A stretch of DNA of 64,000 bases from Clostridium sp. DL-VIII (GCF_000230835.1 NZ_CM001240.1:1558501-1622500), one strand, 5' to 3'. Numbered from the stretch's first letter, positions 18,363 through 28,125 are shown. Numbers and translations: made by a program. The notes: generated by a model not told the origin, from the letters alone.

Positions 18363-19663
18363 TGGCAGATATTAAATGGATTAAGTTAGCTACTTGTATG
18401 CCTGATGATGAAAAAATGAAGTTAATAGATGCAATGCCTGAGAGAGATACAATTCATTATGTATGGATAAGAATACTCTTACTAGGTGGAAAGATAAATG
18501 CTAATGGAGAGATTTTTTTATCAGAGGGAAAGCCTCTTACTGCAAAGATGTTAGCTATATTATTTTCTAGACCAATAGATGCCATTAAACTTGCATTAAA
18601 AGTTTTATCTAGATTTGGCATGATTGAAATAGCTCCTGATAAAGTAATCAGAATTGTAAACTGGGACAAGTATCAAAACATAGAAGGAATGGAAAGAGTT
18701 CGTGAACAAAATAGAAAAAGAGCTGAGAATCATAGAGAAAAGAAAAAACAGGAGAAGAAGGTTAGCAAAAGTGATGCTCAAGAAAGTTATGAAAGCGAAG
18801 TTTTAGAAGAAGGCATAACTTTGGATGAAAATGAGGAACCAGAAGAAACTAAGGATTTAGAACAAAAGAACTATTCAAAAAGTAAGGATGTTTCAGAGGA
18901 AAATAAAGGTCTAGATAAAAAAGAGCCATTAGAAAATATAGAAACTAGTGAAGAAGCTTCTACAAATACTGTTATTGACGATAAAACCAATAATTATACT
19001 AATGGAATTTCGAGTAATAGCATTGTAGAAACTGCTGATAATAACTTTACTGTTACTAAAAATACTAGTAACGTTACACAAAATAAAAGTAACGTTATAG
19101 TAACGCAGCAGAATAAGAAAGAGATAGAGAATAAGAAAAAGAATAAGAAAAAAGAGATAGATAAAGATAAAAACATAGAGATTAAAAAGAATAATGGCTA
19201 TGGCATAAATAGCAAAAGCTTAATATGTGATGGGGAAGTAAATCAGTCTAGTCTCTTTGAGCAACATAATAATACTAAAAGTGAATTGGGAGAAGAGGAG
19301 GATATAAATCTTAAAGCTTTAGAGCTTATGCATTACCATGAAAAAATAACAGGAAAAGTTGGTGGATGTGACTATGTTGCACTTAGATCAGCTATTGATA
19401 TTCATGGAGAAAAGCGAGTCAAGATGGCCATGGACGTTGGCTTTGAAAGAAGTTGTCCTGACATAAAGTATGCCATTGGAGTATTGAAAAACTGGAGAAG
19501 AGATGGATATCCGGAAGATAATGTGGAGGTGAAGAGAGATGGCTTTAGAAGCAATGGAAAGAGTAGCACAGCAGATAAAAATGAATTTGCAGGATTTAAG
19601 CCAAAGGAACCACGAAAGCTTACAGAAGCTGAAAGAAAGAGGATTGAAGCAAACCTCATATAA
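18362..19663 (+). CDS. Phage replisome organiser protein
   Basis: A 433-residue protein with the phage replisome-organiser N-terminal domain (MADIKWIKLATCMPDDEKM to RIVNWDKYQNIEGM, about 1-115), a winged-helix DNA-binding part. A long Lys/Glu/Asn-rich disordered linker (about 115-310) follows, then a DnaD/DnaB2-like C-terminal region (about 320-385). It should bind the element's origin and recruit the helicase loader encoded next. Its last 125 bases overlap the loader gene in another frame. Confidence 0.82.
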   Translation: MADIKWIKLATCMPDDEKMKLIDAMPERDTIHYVWIRILLLGGKINANGEIFLSEGKPLTAKMLAILFSRPIDAIKLALKVLSRFGMIEIAPDKVIRIVNWDKYQNIEGMERVREQNRKRAENHREKKKQEKKVSKSDAQESYESEVLEEGITLDENEEPEETKDLEQKNYSKSKDVSEENKGLDKKEPLENIETSEEASTNTVIDDKTNNYTNGISSNSIVETADNNFTVTKNTSNVTQNKSNVIVTQQNKKEIENKKKNKKKEIDKDKNIEIKKNNGYGINSKSLICDGEVNQSSLFEQHNNTKSELGEEEDINLKALELMHYHEKITGKVGGCDYVALRSAIDIHGEKRVKMAMDVGFERSCPDIKYAIGVLKNWRRDGYPEDNVEVKRDGFRSNGKSSTADKNEFAGFKPKEPRKLTEAERKRIEANLI

Positions 19664-22600
19664 GTGCAGTAAATGTGGTGATACAGGTTGGATTTTAGTA
19701 CCACAGGAGCATATGCAGCCTCTTGCTGTAGCCTGTGAATGCAGAAAAATAGAAAAGCTAAAAAGTGAGTGGAAGTATTCAGGAATCAATGTTGAACAAA
19801 GTAAACTTACGTTTTCTAGTTTTGAGGTCTGGAATAAGGCTTCTCAAAGAATGAAGGACACTGCTGCAGCTTATTGCACTGATTTTGATGAAATAAGAAA
19901 TAATAGACGCAATAGTATTTTATTGTGTGGCCAGGTTGGGAGCGGTAAAACGCATTGTAGCATCGCTGTTGCATTAAATTTTTTAAAGCAAAGAATTAAA
20001 GTAGTGTACATGCCTTATAGAGATGTAATCACAAAAATAAAGCAAAATATGATTGATGAAGAATATTACACCAGAACCATTTCGAAGTATCAATTATGTG
20101 AGGTTCTGCTTATTGACGATCTCTTCAAGGGAAAAGTCAATGAAAGTGATATTAATATTGTTTTTGAAATCATTAATTATAGGTATCTTAATTTCCTGCC
20201 TATTATAGTTAGCAGTGAGTTTTCTATTGATAGACTACTGGCATTTGATGAAGGGGTTGCCTCAAGGATATATGAAAGTGCGACTTGTTGCTATTTGAAA
20301 AGAATAGCCTAGTTTAGCTAATAAAATTTAGTGAATTAGAACTGTTATTGCGATAGGTGGAATGATAGGGCAACGCCTTGAAACGCCTACATTAATACTC
20401 CGAATAGCGTTTAATAAAGTAAATTATTAAGGGTTATAAGCTCGGTGAAGTCGGCTGAGAGTACACCCTAACAAGTAATGTTGAGGAATAGCGAACTAGA
20501 GGTAGTCGAGTGTATGATAGGTCGGGTGTCTATAAAATATCTATGGTTAGGATGTCCCAAAGGGACTGGCGAAATCGGGAATGTACGGGTCTAAAATATT
20601 AGTGTTCAGAAATGGGCATGACACAGATGTGTCGTAAATGTGGATTAGTAAAATTTTTCGTTATGAAAGTCCATATAGTGTTAAAGGCACTATCAAATTT
20701 ACAGGCTTAAACTGATGACCTACGGATATCTGTAAAGATAGTAATAACGGAACAAGGAAAGCTTAGAATATGGAGGTTTTACTGCCAATGAAGTATTGAT
20801 AAGGAAAACAGTAAAGTATAACTTATCTTAATCTAAGCGAGAGTGGTGGCATGAAGCAAGGAACATTTTTGTAATGGAAACGGAGCGATAGCCACTAGAC
20901 AATTGTTATTTGATAATTAAATACTGAATGATTTCAAGGTTCGAGTAAGACTAAGAGATATGAAGCTGAATTTGTATTTATACAAAGGAGGAAGTAATAG
21001 ACTTGGGGGAAAGCTTTAAATTAGAGAAAAGACAATCACTAAGAAATAATGAATATTACACAATGCAAAGTATATTTGATAAATTATACGGAAAATCAAC
21101 TGAAGGATTTAAGTTTAATAATCTAATGCAATATGTAACTTCAAGGAATAACATTTTATTAGCATACAGAAATATTAAGAATAATAAAGGTTCTACAACT
21201 TGTGGAACTGATAAACTTGATATAAGTTTTTTCAAAGATATGACAACAGAGAAATTTGTTAAGCGTATTCAAAATAAATTAGCTAACTATACTCCGGAAA
21301 GTGTAAGAAGAGTTGAAATTCCTAAGCCAAATGGTAAAACTAGACCGCTAGGAATTCCTTGTATTGAAGATAGAATAATTCAACAATGTATTAAACAAAT
21401 TTTAGAACCAATATGTGAAGCTAAATTTTATAAACATAGTTACGGTTTCAGACCGAATAGGTCAACTGAACATGCCATTGCGAGAAGCATGCATTTGATG
21501 AATAATGCTCATCTACATTATGTAGTGGACATAGATATCAAAGGTTTCTTTGATAATGTTAGTCACAGCAAACTTAAAAAACAAATATGGAATTTAGGCA
21601 TTCAAGATAAAAACTTGATTAGTATAATTGGGAAGATATTAAAATCAGAAATACAAGGCATTGGAATACCTAATAAGGGAACTCCTCAAGGAGGGATAAT
21701 TAGTCCTTTATTATCCAATATTGCTCTTAATGAATTGGATTGGTGGATAAGTTCCCAATGGGAAACATTTAAAACAAATTATAAATATAGTGCTAAATCA
21801 CACAAATATAGAGCAATTAAAAAAGGTGATTTAAAAGAAATATGGTTAGTAAGATATGCGGATGATTTTAAAATATTCTGTAGAGATTATAAAACTGCAT
21901 TTAAAATATTTAGAGCAACAAAGATGTGGCTAAAAGAAAGATTAGACCTAGATATAAGTACAGAAAAATCAAAAGTAACCAATCTTAGAAAAAATTACAC
22001 TGAATATTTAGGTTTCAAATTAATGGTTAAACCCAAACATAATAAATATGTATGCCAAAGCAGAATGTGTAATAAAGCTAAAAAGATTACTATAAACAAG
22101 CTTAAAAATCAAATAAAAGAAATTCAAAAGCATGGGAATAGTAAGGAAGTATTAAAGTTAAATTCAATGATATTAGGGATGCATAATTATTATAAGTGTG
22201 CAACAAAGATAACATATGATTTCAGAGAAATAAATTTCTTAGTTACAAAAACCTTAGAAATACGCTTAAAGCCATGGATATCAAATAAACCGCAATTTAC
22301 CGAAACATATAAACGCTTATATGGAAATTACAAAGGTAAGATAAGAACAATTAATGGTATTACCATGTTTCCTATTTATGGTTGCAAAACAAGCAATGCA
22401 ATGCATTTACATCGAGATATATGTAATTATACAAAACCTGGCAGAAATAAAATCCATCAAAATCTTAGGGGGTACAAACATCTAATTGATTACCTACTAA
22501 GAACAGCAAATGATGATAATACTGCTGAACTTAATGATAATAGAATATCTTTAATTGCTGGGCAACAAGGTAAATGTTATGTAACAGGATTGGATTTAGA

Positions 22601-22985
22601 AATAGGCAATATGGAATGTCACCACAAAAAACAGAAATGTGATGGTGGTACTGATGAATATAAAAATTTAGTTTGGATATGTGGCGAAGCCCATAAGATT
22701 GTACATTGTACTAAATTAGATACCATTAAAAATTATCTAGGTTTGTTGACCCTTGATAAACAAGGGATGAATCGTGTTAATTCTTTAAGAAAGTTAGTAG
22801 GAAATTCAGTTATTTAATTAAATATAATAAATTGTTGGAACGCCGTATGAGCTCGAAAGACTCACGTACGGTGTGAAGCAGGGGAAAAGATGGAGACTAC
22901 ATCAAAATCTTACCTATTGCTATTGTCAAAAGATTATGTAGTAGAAATTGAGAAGGATATTAGGAATAATTATAGGCTTAAGTAA
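19539..22985 (+). CDS. DnaC-like helicase loader (split by group II intron)
   Basis: Exons 19539-20277 and 22924-22985 join to give 801 bases, 266 residues. An N-terminal Cys pair motif (CSKCGDTGWI, then CECRK) is a zinc site, followed by an AAA+ domain with Walker A CGQVGSGKTH and Walker B VLLIDDLF. Removing the intron changes RIYESATCCYLKRIA-stop into RIYEMSKDYVVEIEKDIRN and then the YRLK end typical of these loaders. Without splicing the protein loses its last 20 residues and gains 11 aberrant ones. Start after GTGGAGGTGAAGAG. It loads the replicative helicase with the preceding organiser. Confidence 0.85.
20278..22923 (+). mobile_element. Complete group II intron with encoded RT
   Basis: A 2646-base intron. 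The 5' end is GTGCG (20278-20282), matching the GUGYG consensus; the 3' end is ...GCTAT, matching AY. Domain V is visible as CCGTATGAGCTCGAAAG then ACTCACGTACGG (about 22843-22872), followed by a domain VI hairpin with AGGGGAAAAGATGG/ATCTTACCT. Domains I-III occupy 20283-21000 and the RT gene lies in domain IV. Joining the flanks restores the helicase-loader frame exactly. Ribozyme core and RT both look intact, so it is probably active or recently arrived. Confidence 0.9.
21003..22817 (+). CDS. ltrA: Group II intron reverse transcriptase/maturase (LtrA-type)
   Basis: A 604-residue intron-encoded protein starting at TTG (LGESFKLEKRQ) 11 bases after AAAGGAGG. Domains in order: RT fingers-palm with IPKPNGKTRPLGIPCIED, YGFRPNRSTEHAI and the catalytic YADD (285-288); the maturase/thumb domain (about 370-470); and an HNH endonuclease at the C-terminus (CHHKKQKCDGGTDEY...WICGEAHKIVH). 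It promotes splicing and target-primed mobility. All key residues are present. Confidence 0.93.
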   Translation: MGESFKLEKRQSLRNNEYYTMQSIFDKLYGKSTEGFKFNNLMQYVTSRNNILLAYRNIKNNKGSTTCGTDKLDISFFKDMTTEKFVKRIQNKLANYTPESVRRVEIPKPNGKTRPLGIPCIEDRIIQQCIKQILEPICEAKFYKHSYGFRPNRSTEHAIARSMHLMNNAHLHYVVDIDIKGFFDNVSHSKLKKQIWNLGIQDKNLISIIGKILKSEIQGIGIPNKGTPQGGIISPLLSNIALNELDWWISSQWETFKTNYKYSAKSHKYRAIKKGDLKEIWLVRYADDFKIFCRDYKTAFKIFRATKMWLKERLDLDISTEKSKVTNLRKNYTEYLGFKLMVKPKHNKYVCQSRMCNKAKKITINKLKNQIKEIQKHGNSKEVLKLNSMILGMHNYYKCATKITYDFREINFLVTKTLEIRLKPWISNKPQFTETYKRLYGNYKGKIRTINGITMFPIYGCKTSNAMHLHRDICNYTKPGRNKIHQNLRGYKHLIDYLLRTANDDNTAELNDNRISLIAGQQGKCYVTGLDLEIGNMECHHKKQKCDGGTDEYKNLVWICGEAHKIVHCTKLDTIKNYLGLLTLDKQGMNRVNSLRKLVGNSVI

Positions 22986-23099
22986 ATTTACAATGCACAC
23001 AGCACAATTCACAATAAACAATTACAGAGTGAAAATTCGCATTAAAATGAATTTTTTTGAGAATTAATCAAAATTAAGTTATGAAAGGAAGTTATTTAA

Positions 23100-23342
23100 A
23101 TGAAAGCATCAGGGATAGTAAGAAATCTTGATAATTTAGGGAGAGTTGTAATACCAAAGGAAATAAGAAAGGTATTAGGAATTAATGAAGGGGATTCAAT
23201 CGAAATAACTAAGGTTAATAATGATATAGTTTTGAGGAAATACAGTAAAGGATGCATCTTTTGTGGAAGTGATAAAGATATAAGTGAATTTAATAATGTG
23301 CTTGTTTGTAGTGGCTGCAGAAAGATTTTAGGACAGAATTAG
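23100..23342 (+). CDS. AbrB/SpoVT-type DNA-binding protein with zinc-ribbon tail
   Basis: An 80-residue protein. The N-terminal swapped-hairpin AbrB domain (IVRNLDNLGRVVIPKEIRK) is followed by a C-terminal four-Cys ribbon (CIFCGSDKD and CSGCRKI). This fusion is frequent in clostridial prophages and transition-state regulators. Two bases separate it from the next gene. Ribosome site GAAAGGAAG. Confidence 0.85.
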   Translation: MKASGIVRNLDNLGRVVIPKEIRKVLGINEGDSIEITKVNNDIVLRKYSKGCIFCGSDKDISEFNNVLVCSGCRKILGQN

Positions 23343-23343
23343 A

Positions 23344-23736
23344 ATGAACAGGCCGAAAGATTTACCTAACCGCCTGGAATGCGCATACTGCAAGAGGAAT
23401 TATAAACATGGTGGAGAATGTCAGGGAAAAAGCACAAATAGAAATGAAGATGGCTGTCTTTATTTTAGCATGGATGAAAAAGGATGTATAAGAAATATAG
23501 ATCAAAGTATACCTTTTAATCTATATAGTGATATTCCACCAGTTGGTATGTGGAGAGATGGATGGACAATATATAATCAAGATACAAAAATCAGAATAAA
23601 TAAGATATATGCTTTAAGCTGGAATGAAAGAAAAGGTTTGTTGTATGTTAAATGTAACTTTGATTATTTTATTAATGAGTTTAGTGAAGATTATAAAAAA
23701 GAAGCTAATAAGGCAAACTTAAAGATTATAAAATAA
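23344..23736 (+). CDS. Hypothetical phage-type protein with Cys motifs
   Basis: A 130-residue protein with Cys residues spaced CAYCKRNYKHGGEC and a later DGCLYF, which could bind one metal. It is immediately downstream of the AbrB gene (ATG two bases after the stop) and shares its operon. I do not recognise a function. Confidence 0.55.
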   Translation: MNRPKDLPNRLECAYCKRNYKHGGECQGKSTNRNEDGCLYFSMDEKGCIRNIDQSIPFNLYSDIPPVGMWRDGWTIYNQDTKIRINKIYALSWNERKGLLYVKCNFDYFINEFSEDYKKEANKANLKIIK

Positions 23737-23810
23737 GTTAATATGGAATGAATATTTTATATTATTGAAGTATTAAAAAGATAAAATTATTAGGAAAGGG
23801 GATAAGCAAA

Positions 23811-24567
23811 ATGGGAGGTTTACTAATTTTCAAAAACGAAAGATTTGGAGAAATAAGATGGGTGAAGCTTAATAATAAGGATTATGCAGTTGGAATTGAT
23901 ATAGCAAAAGCTTTAGGATATAAAAAGCCTAATGATGCAATTTCAAGACACTGTAGGGGGGGCCGTGAAACACGGAGTAGGGGTAGTTACTGGAAAGAGA
24001 AAAAATGGAACGGATGCTATCCAAAATGTAGAAATGACTATTATTCCAGAAGGGGACATATATAGGCTTGTGGCAAAATCTGAGTTGACAGGTGCAGAAA
24101 AGTTTGAAGCGTGGATTTTTGATGAGGTATTGCCTAGCATACGAAAAACTGGAATGTATGCTACAGATGAATTATTAGATAATCCAGATTTACTTATTGC
24201 TGCAGCTACTAAGTTAAAAGAAGAGAGAAAAGCAAGGTTGGAAGCCGAAAATAAAGTAAAATTACTAGAACCTAAAGGGGAATTTTATGATGATGTTGCA
24301 GGCTCTAAGGATAGTATCGAAATGGGACATGTTGCAAAGGTTCTTGGAATTAAGGGAATGGGAAGAAATAGTTTGTTTTCATTGCTAAGAGAAAAGAAAG
24401 TCTTGGATAAAAATAATATTCCTTATCAACAGTTTGTAGACATGAGGTATTTTCGAGTATTAGAGCAAAAATATACAGTACCAAATAGAGAGACAAAGAT
24501 AAATATCAAAACGATGGTATTTCAAAAAGGAATAGAGTTTATAAGGAAGAAAATTAATGAGCCATGA
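23811..24567 (+). pseudogene. BRO/antirepressor gene with a G-tract frameshift
   Basis: Two frames are needed for one protein. The first (from ATG 23811, AGGAAAGGGG upstream) encodes the BRO-N domain start (VGIDIAKALGYKKPNDAISRHC). The second continues it from AVKHGVGVVTG through MTIIPEGDIYRLVAKSELTGAEKFEAWIFDEVLPSIRKTG to a KilA-C-like C-terminus (EMGHVAKVLGIKGMGRNSLF). They meet at a run of seven G (23956-23962); six would keep one frame of about 251 residues. Either a disabling indel, slippage in the tract, or a sequencing error. Confidence 0.8.
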
Positions 24568-24600
24568 ATCAAATTACTTAATGAAGAAAGTACAAAAAAT

Positions 24601-24629
24601 AGAAGCTTATCATATAAAGACAAGCTTCT
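24601..24629. terminator. Terminator between convergent genes
   Basis: AGAAGCTT (24601-24608) and AAGCTTCT (24622-24629) form an 8-base stem between the antirepressor gene and the convergent DUF2922 gene. Confidence 0.6.
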
Positions 24630-24645
24630 ATAATGTTACTCAAAA

Positions 24646-24864
24646 CTAAGCTACATCAAATTTAGTAACTTGTCGTTGAGTAACTTGAGCACCAGATTTC
24701 TTAACTAAATCACCAGAATTAGTTTTGAAAACATTCTTAGCAATTACAGTATCCATAAGTGCGTTAACCTCATCTTTTGTAAGAGTAGGTTTAACACCAG
24801 AAACACTTAAAGTACTTTTTTCACCAGCTACAGTTAAAAAAGTCATAGATAAAGAATATTCCAT
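24646..24864 (-). CDS. DUF2922 family protein
   Basis: A 72-residue protein matching the DUF2922 pattern (MEYSLSMTFLTVAGEKSTLSVSGVKPTLT read in parts; then EVNALMDTVIAKNVF). Function unknown. It normally pairs with a DUF1659 gene, as here, with which it shares strand and a similar fold. Start after GGAGGTAAATTA. An inverted repeat CCGAATC/GATTCGG sits in the gap between the two genes. Confidence 0.85.
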   Translation of the reverse strand: MEYSLSMTFLTVAGEKSTLSVSGVKPTLTKDEVNALMDTVIAKNVFKTNSGDLVKKSGAQVTQRQVTKFDVA

Positions 24865-24979
24865 TTAATTTACCTCCAATCTTAAGTAGAGAACCCGAAT
24901 CTATGATTCGGTGTGAATCACTTACTCAGCGAACGAATGTGAGTCGAGTTTCCTACAATATTTTTTTAAGAATAAGATC

Positions 24980-25204
24980 CTAAGCATTTGCTAAACTAGA
25001 AGATTCGTTGATAAAGTAATCTCTAGTGTTAGCTTCCATAACACCTTTAATTGCATCTGCAACAGCATATACATTATCAGGTGTAGCATCTGTTTTTATA
25101 CCTGAGAAAGTTTTTTTGGTATAAATTGGGTCGCCAGCTTTATCTAGAGCTTTTTGAACCTCGATACTAAGAGAAACTGAGTCGATAGTTTTAGTTACAG
25201 CCAT
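24980..25204 (-). CDS. DUF1659 family protein
   Basis: A 74-residue protein (MAVTKTIDSVSLSIEVQKAL...) of the DUF1659 family. The start at 25204 is fixed by GAAGGAGGTTAAAACT directly upstream; a longer frame to 25261 would read through this ribosome site. First gene of the pair with the DUF2922 gene. Function unknown; widespread in Clostridium and Bacillus. Confidence 0.87.
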   Translation of the reverse strand: MAVTKTIDSVSLSIEVQKALDKAGDPIYTKKTFSGIKTDATPDNVYAVADAIKGVMEANTRDYFINESSSLANA

Positions 25205-25338
25205 AGTTTTAACCTCCTTCATTTTGTTTTCATAAATGATATATGGATAAATTCTTAACATTACATAAATAGATAAAAATTATTTGTCTTTTTATGAACA
25301 AAAGAACTAAAACAGATTAAAGATATGAAAGGATGAAT

Positions 25339-26049
25339 ATGAAAAGTGAATGTTTCATCGAAGGACAAATTAGTATATTTGATTTGCCTGCTATAGAAGT
25401 TATAAAACCCAAGAAAATTATTATTAAAGAAGAAATTAAAGAAATAGATAAGTTTGATACAATCACTAGATTATATTCACAAAGTTGTATCAGAATAGTT
25501 AAGACACTGAGTGGCGCATTGTTAGTTGAATTAGACGATAAAACTTTGTATTTTAATGCAAGTGGCATAAATGAGTTTAGTCTACCTAAAGATGTGGGAA
25601 TAATGCCTGGAGAAGAAATACTTATTGTGAATAGTGATAAGAAAATAAATGAAACACAAAAACAAAAGTTAGAAGCTCTTAAGCCTAAGCAATATATCAA
25701 AAGAAAAGGTGATGCTAATTTAATAATACCTGGAGAAAAAACTATAGTGATAAATCCAAAAGGATGGATATTAGAGTATAATCAAAAGCCAAGTTATCAT
25801 TCAAACGAACTCATTAATACGGAATTTAATATTGAAATTAATGAGATGGATGATAAAAAGAATGAAATAGAGGTTGAAACGAATGATATAGAATTTAAGA
25901 TTGACGATGAGGTTAATATTGAATATCAAGGCATAAAGACCGTTGGGAAGGTAGTTAGGGTATATAATAATGGAGAAACCGTGAATGTGAAATGGGATGG
26001 AAAACAAACAGCTTTTTATTATAAGAATGTAATTAAGGTAAATAAATGA
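25339..26049 (+). CDS. Hypothetical protein with C-terminal SH3/KOW-like segment
   Basis: A 236-residue acidic protein. The C-terminal part (FKIDDEVNIEYQGIKTVGKV, then GETVNVKWDGKQ) looks like a small beta-barrel of the SH3/Tudor kind that binds nucleic acid or peptides. The rest is not recognised. The start at 25339 follows GAAAGG by 6 bases. It ends the prophage-like region and lacks homologous neighbours to suggest a role. Confidence 0.55.
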   Translation: MKSECFIEGQISIFDLPAIEVIKPKKIIIKEEIKEIDKFDTITRLYSQSCIRIVKTLSGALLVELDDKTLYFNASGINEFSLPKDVGIMPGEEILIVNSDKKINETQKQKLEALKPKQYIKRKGDANLIIPGEKTIVINPKGWILEYNQKPSYHSNELINTEFNIEINEMDDKKNEIEVETNDIEFKIDDEVNIEYQGIKTVGKVVRVYNNGETVNVKWDGKQTAFYYKNVIKVNK

Positions 26050-26115
26050 TTTCAGTTGATTAAGCTTGTATAAATTAGGCAATTATTAAGATAGAAAGAA
26101 TTTATGGGGATTTTT

Positions 26116-26289
26116 ATGGTTGATATAATAAATAATTTATACAATTTAGCACTAGGATTGTTAGCTGGATGTGTAAGTCTATTGGCAGCAACAATCATTT
26201 ATGTATTAGGAGTTATAAAGTATTGTAAAAAACACATGATTCTTAGTGAAGAATTAGAGAAGGTAAAGATTAATAAAGAAAATATTTAA
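26116..26289 (+). CDS. Single-pass small membrane protein
   Basis: A 57-residue protein with one hydrophobic helix (about 9-32) and a charged C-terminal tail (SEELEKVKINKENI). GGGGA lies upstream of the ATG at 26116; an earlier ATG at 26104 has none. Followed by a weak hairpin AACATAACAGGTGTTGTTAC. Function unknown; phage-size membrane protein. Confidence 0.5.
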   Translation: MVDIINNLYNLALGLLAGCVSLLAATIIYVLGVIKYCKKHMILSEELEKVKINKENI

Positions 26290-26689
26290 GAAATTTATAA
26301 TGTAGCAACATAACAGGTGTTGTTACATTTATTTTTTTATATATTTCTGAATTATTTTGGAGATTAGTAGAAAAGCATTAGCAGGCTAAAAAAATAAAGA
26401 TAGTGAGGTTAGTGATGTGAAGAATTATTGGATTAGTGTTTAAAGTTTAATTATATATGTTATAAATATGTTTTGTTATTAGATAAAAATATAAGAATTC
26501 AATGGAATACCTATTCGATAAAAAATGTATAAGTAGATCTCCTCAGTTTCTAATATTAAAGGTTATATACTTATTATCTTGCGTATTATTTTAATTTAAA
26601 TTCGTTTTGTTTATAGAAAAGAATAAAAGTATAATTTGTTTTGTGGAGAATAATGATTATTTAATTAGCTATTTTTAAGTTATACTGGA

Positions 26690-26927
26690 TAAATTGATAT
26701 ATTAAGTAATATAATGTATTGTTTAATTAATATGTGAAGTTATAGGAGTATAATCAATAGAGAAATCATCACTTGATGACTTAACAACTTCAGGAACTCA
26801 TTAATATATTAGTTACTGATTCTTACTAAAAATGAGAGTCAGTAACTAAGATTGAAAAAAACTTTATATACTATAAAACATATGTTAATGAAAGGGAAAA
26901 ATAACTTTAAAACAGGAGGTATTTAAT
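26690..26927 (+). promoter_or_regulatory. Conserved leader of cell-wall-binding protein gene, copy 1
   Basis: About 240 bases nearly identical to 27890-28125. Contains AAGTTATAGGAGTATAATC (26737-26755, with a TATAAT -10), a CATCA/TGATG hairpin (about 26768-26779) whose two central bases differ between copies, and a longer hairpin GTTACTGA/TCAGTAAC (26812-26845). Ends in CAGGAGG. The remaining 26290-26689 is AT-rich with no gene seen. Confidence 0.65.
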
Positions 26928-27632
26928 ATGAAAATTAACAAGTTTTTAAAAATGTTAGTTTTGAGTGCTGTCGTTGTGAGCAGTATGTCAGTTACCGCTT
27001 TAGCTGCCCCTCCGGGTTGGAACAACAATGGTGATAAAGTTGACAGTTCTGGCCATGTAACTCAAACAAGTGAAGAAGCTATTAAGCAGTCTAATGATAC
27101 AAAGAATGGACATGCTGTTAATGAGTTTGGTACAGAAATAATGTCTTCTAGAAATCCAGCTACAGGTCAGTCTTTAGAGATTAATCCTAAGACTAACTTG
27201 CAAGCAACTAGATTGACAGATAATTCAGGAAAACCTAAAACAGGTATGCAGAGTGTAGATAATGGGGGTTCTTGGATGATGTATGATGAAAATGGTTTCT
27301 CTGAAGCTGATGGGTATTTGTTGAAAGATGGTAAAGTTTATAGAACAAGTAAATACCAGAATATATTAGCGTGTGACAATCAATTAAGTAATGGAAGGTA
27401 TTTTTGGGCTATAACAGATTCAGCCAATTCAGCCCCATACTGTGCAACTAATCAGTGGCAAAGTTTAGGAAACAACAAATGGATCTATTTAGGATCAGAT
27501 GGTTTATCTGTAGTTAATACTTGGATTAAATCAGGAAATGACTGGTACTATTTAGGAGCAGATTCTATAATGGTAAGAAACACTTATGTAGGCAACTATC
27601 AAATAGATGCTAATGGTAAGTGGGTTCAATAA
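26928..27632 (+). CDS. Secreted cell-wall-binding repeat protein, paralogue A
   Basis: A 234-residue exported protein. Signal peptide at 1-26 (KFLKMLVLSAVVVSSMSV, cleavage after TALA). The middle part (30-150) is not recognised. The C-terminus has glucan/choline-binding-type repeats (KWIYLGSDGLSVVNTWIKSG, then DWYYLGADSIMVRNTYVG) that attach proteins to the wall. Paralogue of the next gene; about three quarters identical by eye. Strong ribosome site CAGGAGG. Confidence 0.82.
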   Translation: MKINKFLKMLVLSAVVVSSMSVTALAAPPGWNNNGDKVDSSGHVTQTSEEAIKQSNDTKNGHAVNEFGTEIMSSRNPATGQSLEINPKTNLQATRLTDNSGKPKTGMQSVDNGGSWMMYDENGFSEADGYLLKDGKVYRTSKYQNILACDNQLSNGRYFWAITDSANSAPYCATNQWQSLGNNKWIYLGSDGLSVVNTWIKSGNDWYYLGADSIMVRNTYVGNYQIDANGKWVQ

Positions 27633-27638
27633 AAAAGT

Positions 27639-27672
27639 AAGCTGAATATTAAAATATTCGGCTTATTTTTTT
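27639..27672 (+). terminator. Terminator after paralogue A
   Basis: AAGCTGAATATT pairs with AATATTCGGCTT (27639-27664), then ATTTTTTTAT. Confidence 0.85.
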
Positions 27673-27889
27673 ATGAAATGTAATACATAGTAAACCATAC
27701 TGAAATATTAAAATTTGTAGTTAAGCTAGTAAATTAGCAATTTGATACAAAATAGAAAATAAAAAATAGGGATAAGAAAGAGTGAGTGTATTAAATTTTA
27801 ATTCGATTTGCTTATATAAATGAACACATTATATTCTGCTTTATTGTAAAGATATTTATTATTGTAGCTATTTTGAGTTATAATGGTTA

Positions 27890-28125
27890 AATTGACATAT
27901 TAAGTAATATAATGTATTGTTTAATTAATATGTGAAGTTATAGGAGTATAATCAATAGAGAAATCATCACGTGATGACTTAACAACTTCAGGAACTCATT
28001 AATATATTTGTTACTGATTCTTACTAAAAATGAGAGTCAGTAACTAAGATTGAAAAAAACTTTATATACTATAAAACATATGTTAATGAAAGGGAAAAAT
28101 AACTTTAAAACAGGAGGTATTTAAT
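27890..28125 (+). promoter_or_regulatory. Conserved leader, copy 2
   Basis: Second copy of the leader at 26690-26927, including AAGTTATAGGAGTATAATC (27935-27953), CATCACGTGATG and the GTTACTGA/TCAGTAAC hairpin. Differences are few and fall mainly in loops. Upstream, 27670-27889 has no gene. Confidence 0.65.
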
